Shown here one piece after another: positions 63,727 through 64,000 of a DNA stretch of 64,000 bases. Source of the stretch: Allobosea sp. AAP35 (lineage in GTDB: Bacteria; Pseudomonadota; Alphaproteobacteria; Rhizobiales; Beijerinckiaceae). The stretch spans positions 1-64,000 of the forward strand of contig NZ_LJHQ01000017.1 in the NCBI RefSeq assembly GCF_001295925.1. The letters run 5' to 3'. A program made the translations under genes and the position numbers. The notes under the pieces are model-generated. The model was not told the DNA's origin. It did no database searches and saw only the letters and a program-made list of their open reading frames with translations. How positions within the stretch are numbered: the stretch's first letter is position 1; each line of letters begins with the position of its first letter.

Positions 63727-64000
63727 TCACTTGATGCCGGTGAAGGCGATGCCTTCGATGAAGCGGCGTTGGGCAAGCAGGAAGGCGGCGACCAGCGGCA
63801 GGACGATGATCGTCGCCGCTGCCATCAGGGGGCCATAATGGGTGCCGGCATCGTCGTTTCGGAACGCGACGACCCCGAGCGGCGGCGTGAACAGGGCGTC
63901 GCTCGACACCGCGATCAGCGGCCAGAAATAGTCGTTCCAATGAGCGACCACCGAAAAGACCGCGAAGGATGAGATCGCTGGCAAAGCGGCCGGCGCCATG
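63727..64000 (-). CDS. ABC sugar-type permease, partial (cut by right edge)
   Basis: The last 90 residues of an UgpE/MalG-type permease (AHWNDYFWPLIAVSSDALFT; RRFIEGIAFTGIK). The frame is open through the right edge. It is upstream of the binding-protein gene in the same minus-strand operon. Confidence 0.9.
   Translation of the reverse strand, partial: MAPAALPAISSFAVFSVVAHWNDYFWPLIAVSSDALFTPPLGVVAFRNDDAGTHYGPLMAAATIIVLPLVAAFLLAQRRFIEGIAFTGIK

Noticed and set aside
1-64000. CRISPR array
   Set aside because: No regularly spaced short repeats were seen; the only dispersed repeat is the 17-bp box, which is spread over 40 kb and always intergenic.

Overview
The window looks like chromosome of a high-GC alphaproteobacterium, most likely of the order Hyphomicrobiales. 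The support is NosX and a Tat-exported NosZ, a FixK-like and a FixJ-like regulator, a DUF992 protein, and ABC exporters typical of that group. A Bosea-like host is possible, but this is inferred from protein style only. No rRNA gene, complete tRNA or CRISPR array is visible.

Layout. (1) 1-6063: a repetitive, probably type I-secreted protein cut by the left edge, a HlyD adaptor, and a FecR - Crp - CHASE2 adenylate cyclase trio. (2) 6100-8110: a scrap zone. An IS3 remnant is interrupted by an internally deleted IS256-family element that keeps both inverted repeats. A 31-nt 3' end of a tRNA-Leu gene and a broken tyrosine integrase follow, and look like the worn edge of a genomic island. (3) 8114-14876: a Crp/Fnr regulator, a DevABC/MacAB-type exporter and a copper P-type ATPase. 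(4) 14899-19942: a 1480-residue CheB-CheR-PAS-kinase-REC-REC-LuxR fusion and a c-type cytochrome. (5) 20138-35847: the complete nosRZDFYLX operon for nitrous oxide reduction, a ferritin-like protein, a FixK-like regulator, a DoxX-like membrane protein, nnrS and nirK. (6) 36018-60557: a micro-oxic or anoxic stress block. It holds a tandem Usp protein, an orphan PstB, a PhoU-like protein, a short PPDK-like protein, a dihydroorotate-dehydrogenase-like protein, NifJ, a GltD-like Fe-S flavoprotein, a frameshifted MFS transporter, an Acg-like nitroreductase, AdhP, a second MacAB-type exporter, a DUF992 protein, a P2-type cation ATPase and a small lipoprotein. (7) 60684-64000: a HAD phosphatase, a metallophosphoesterase and a sugar/glycerophosphate-type ABC importer that runs off the right edge.

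The main discovery is a recurring 17-bp sequence, consensus TGMGTAGWTTCCGANCC. I found it twelve times, always between genes, and always pointing the same way towards the next gene, mostly 64-136 bp before the chosen start codon. It precedes the cytochrome, nirK, Usp, pstB-phoU-ppdK, MFS-gltD-nifJ-DHOD, nitroreductase, adhP, exporter, P2-ATPase and several small unknown genes. It resembles the FixJ site as I recall it. The fusion protein in region 4 ends in a FixJ-type receiver plus LuxR domain and lies downstream of one copy. I infer a local regulon run by this one-chain phosphorelay. Its genes parallel the mycobacterial DosR dormancy regulon: Usp, Acg nitroreductase, short PPDK and P2-ATPase. 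Separately, TTG-N8-CAA palindromes of FNR/NnrR type lie before nosR, between nnrS and nirK, and before the first exporter.
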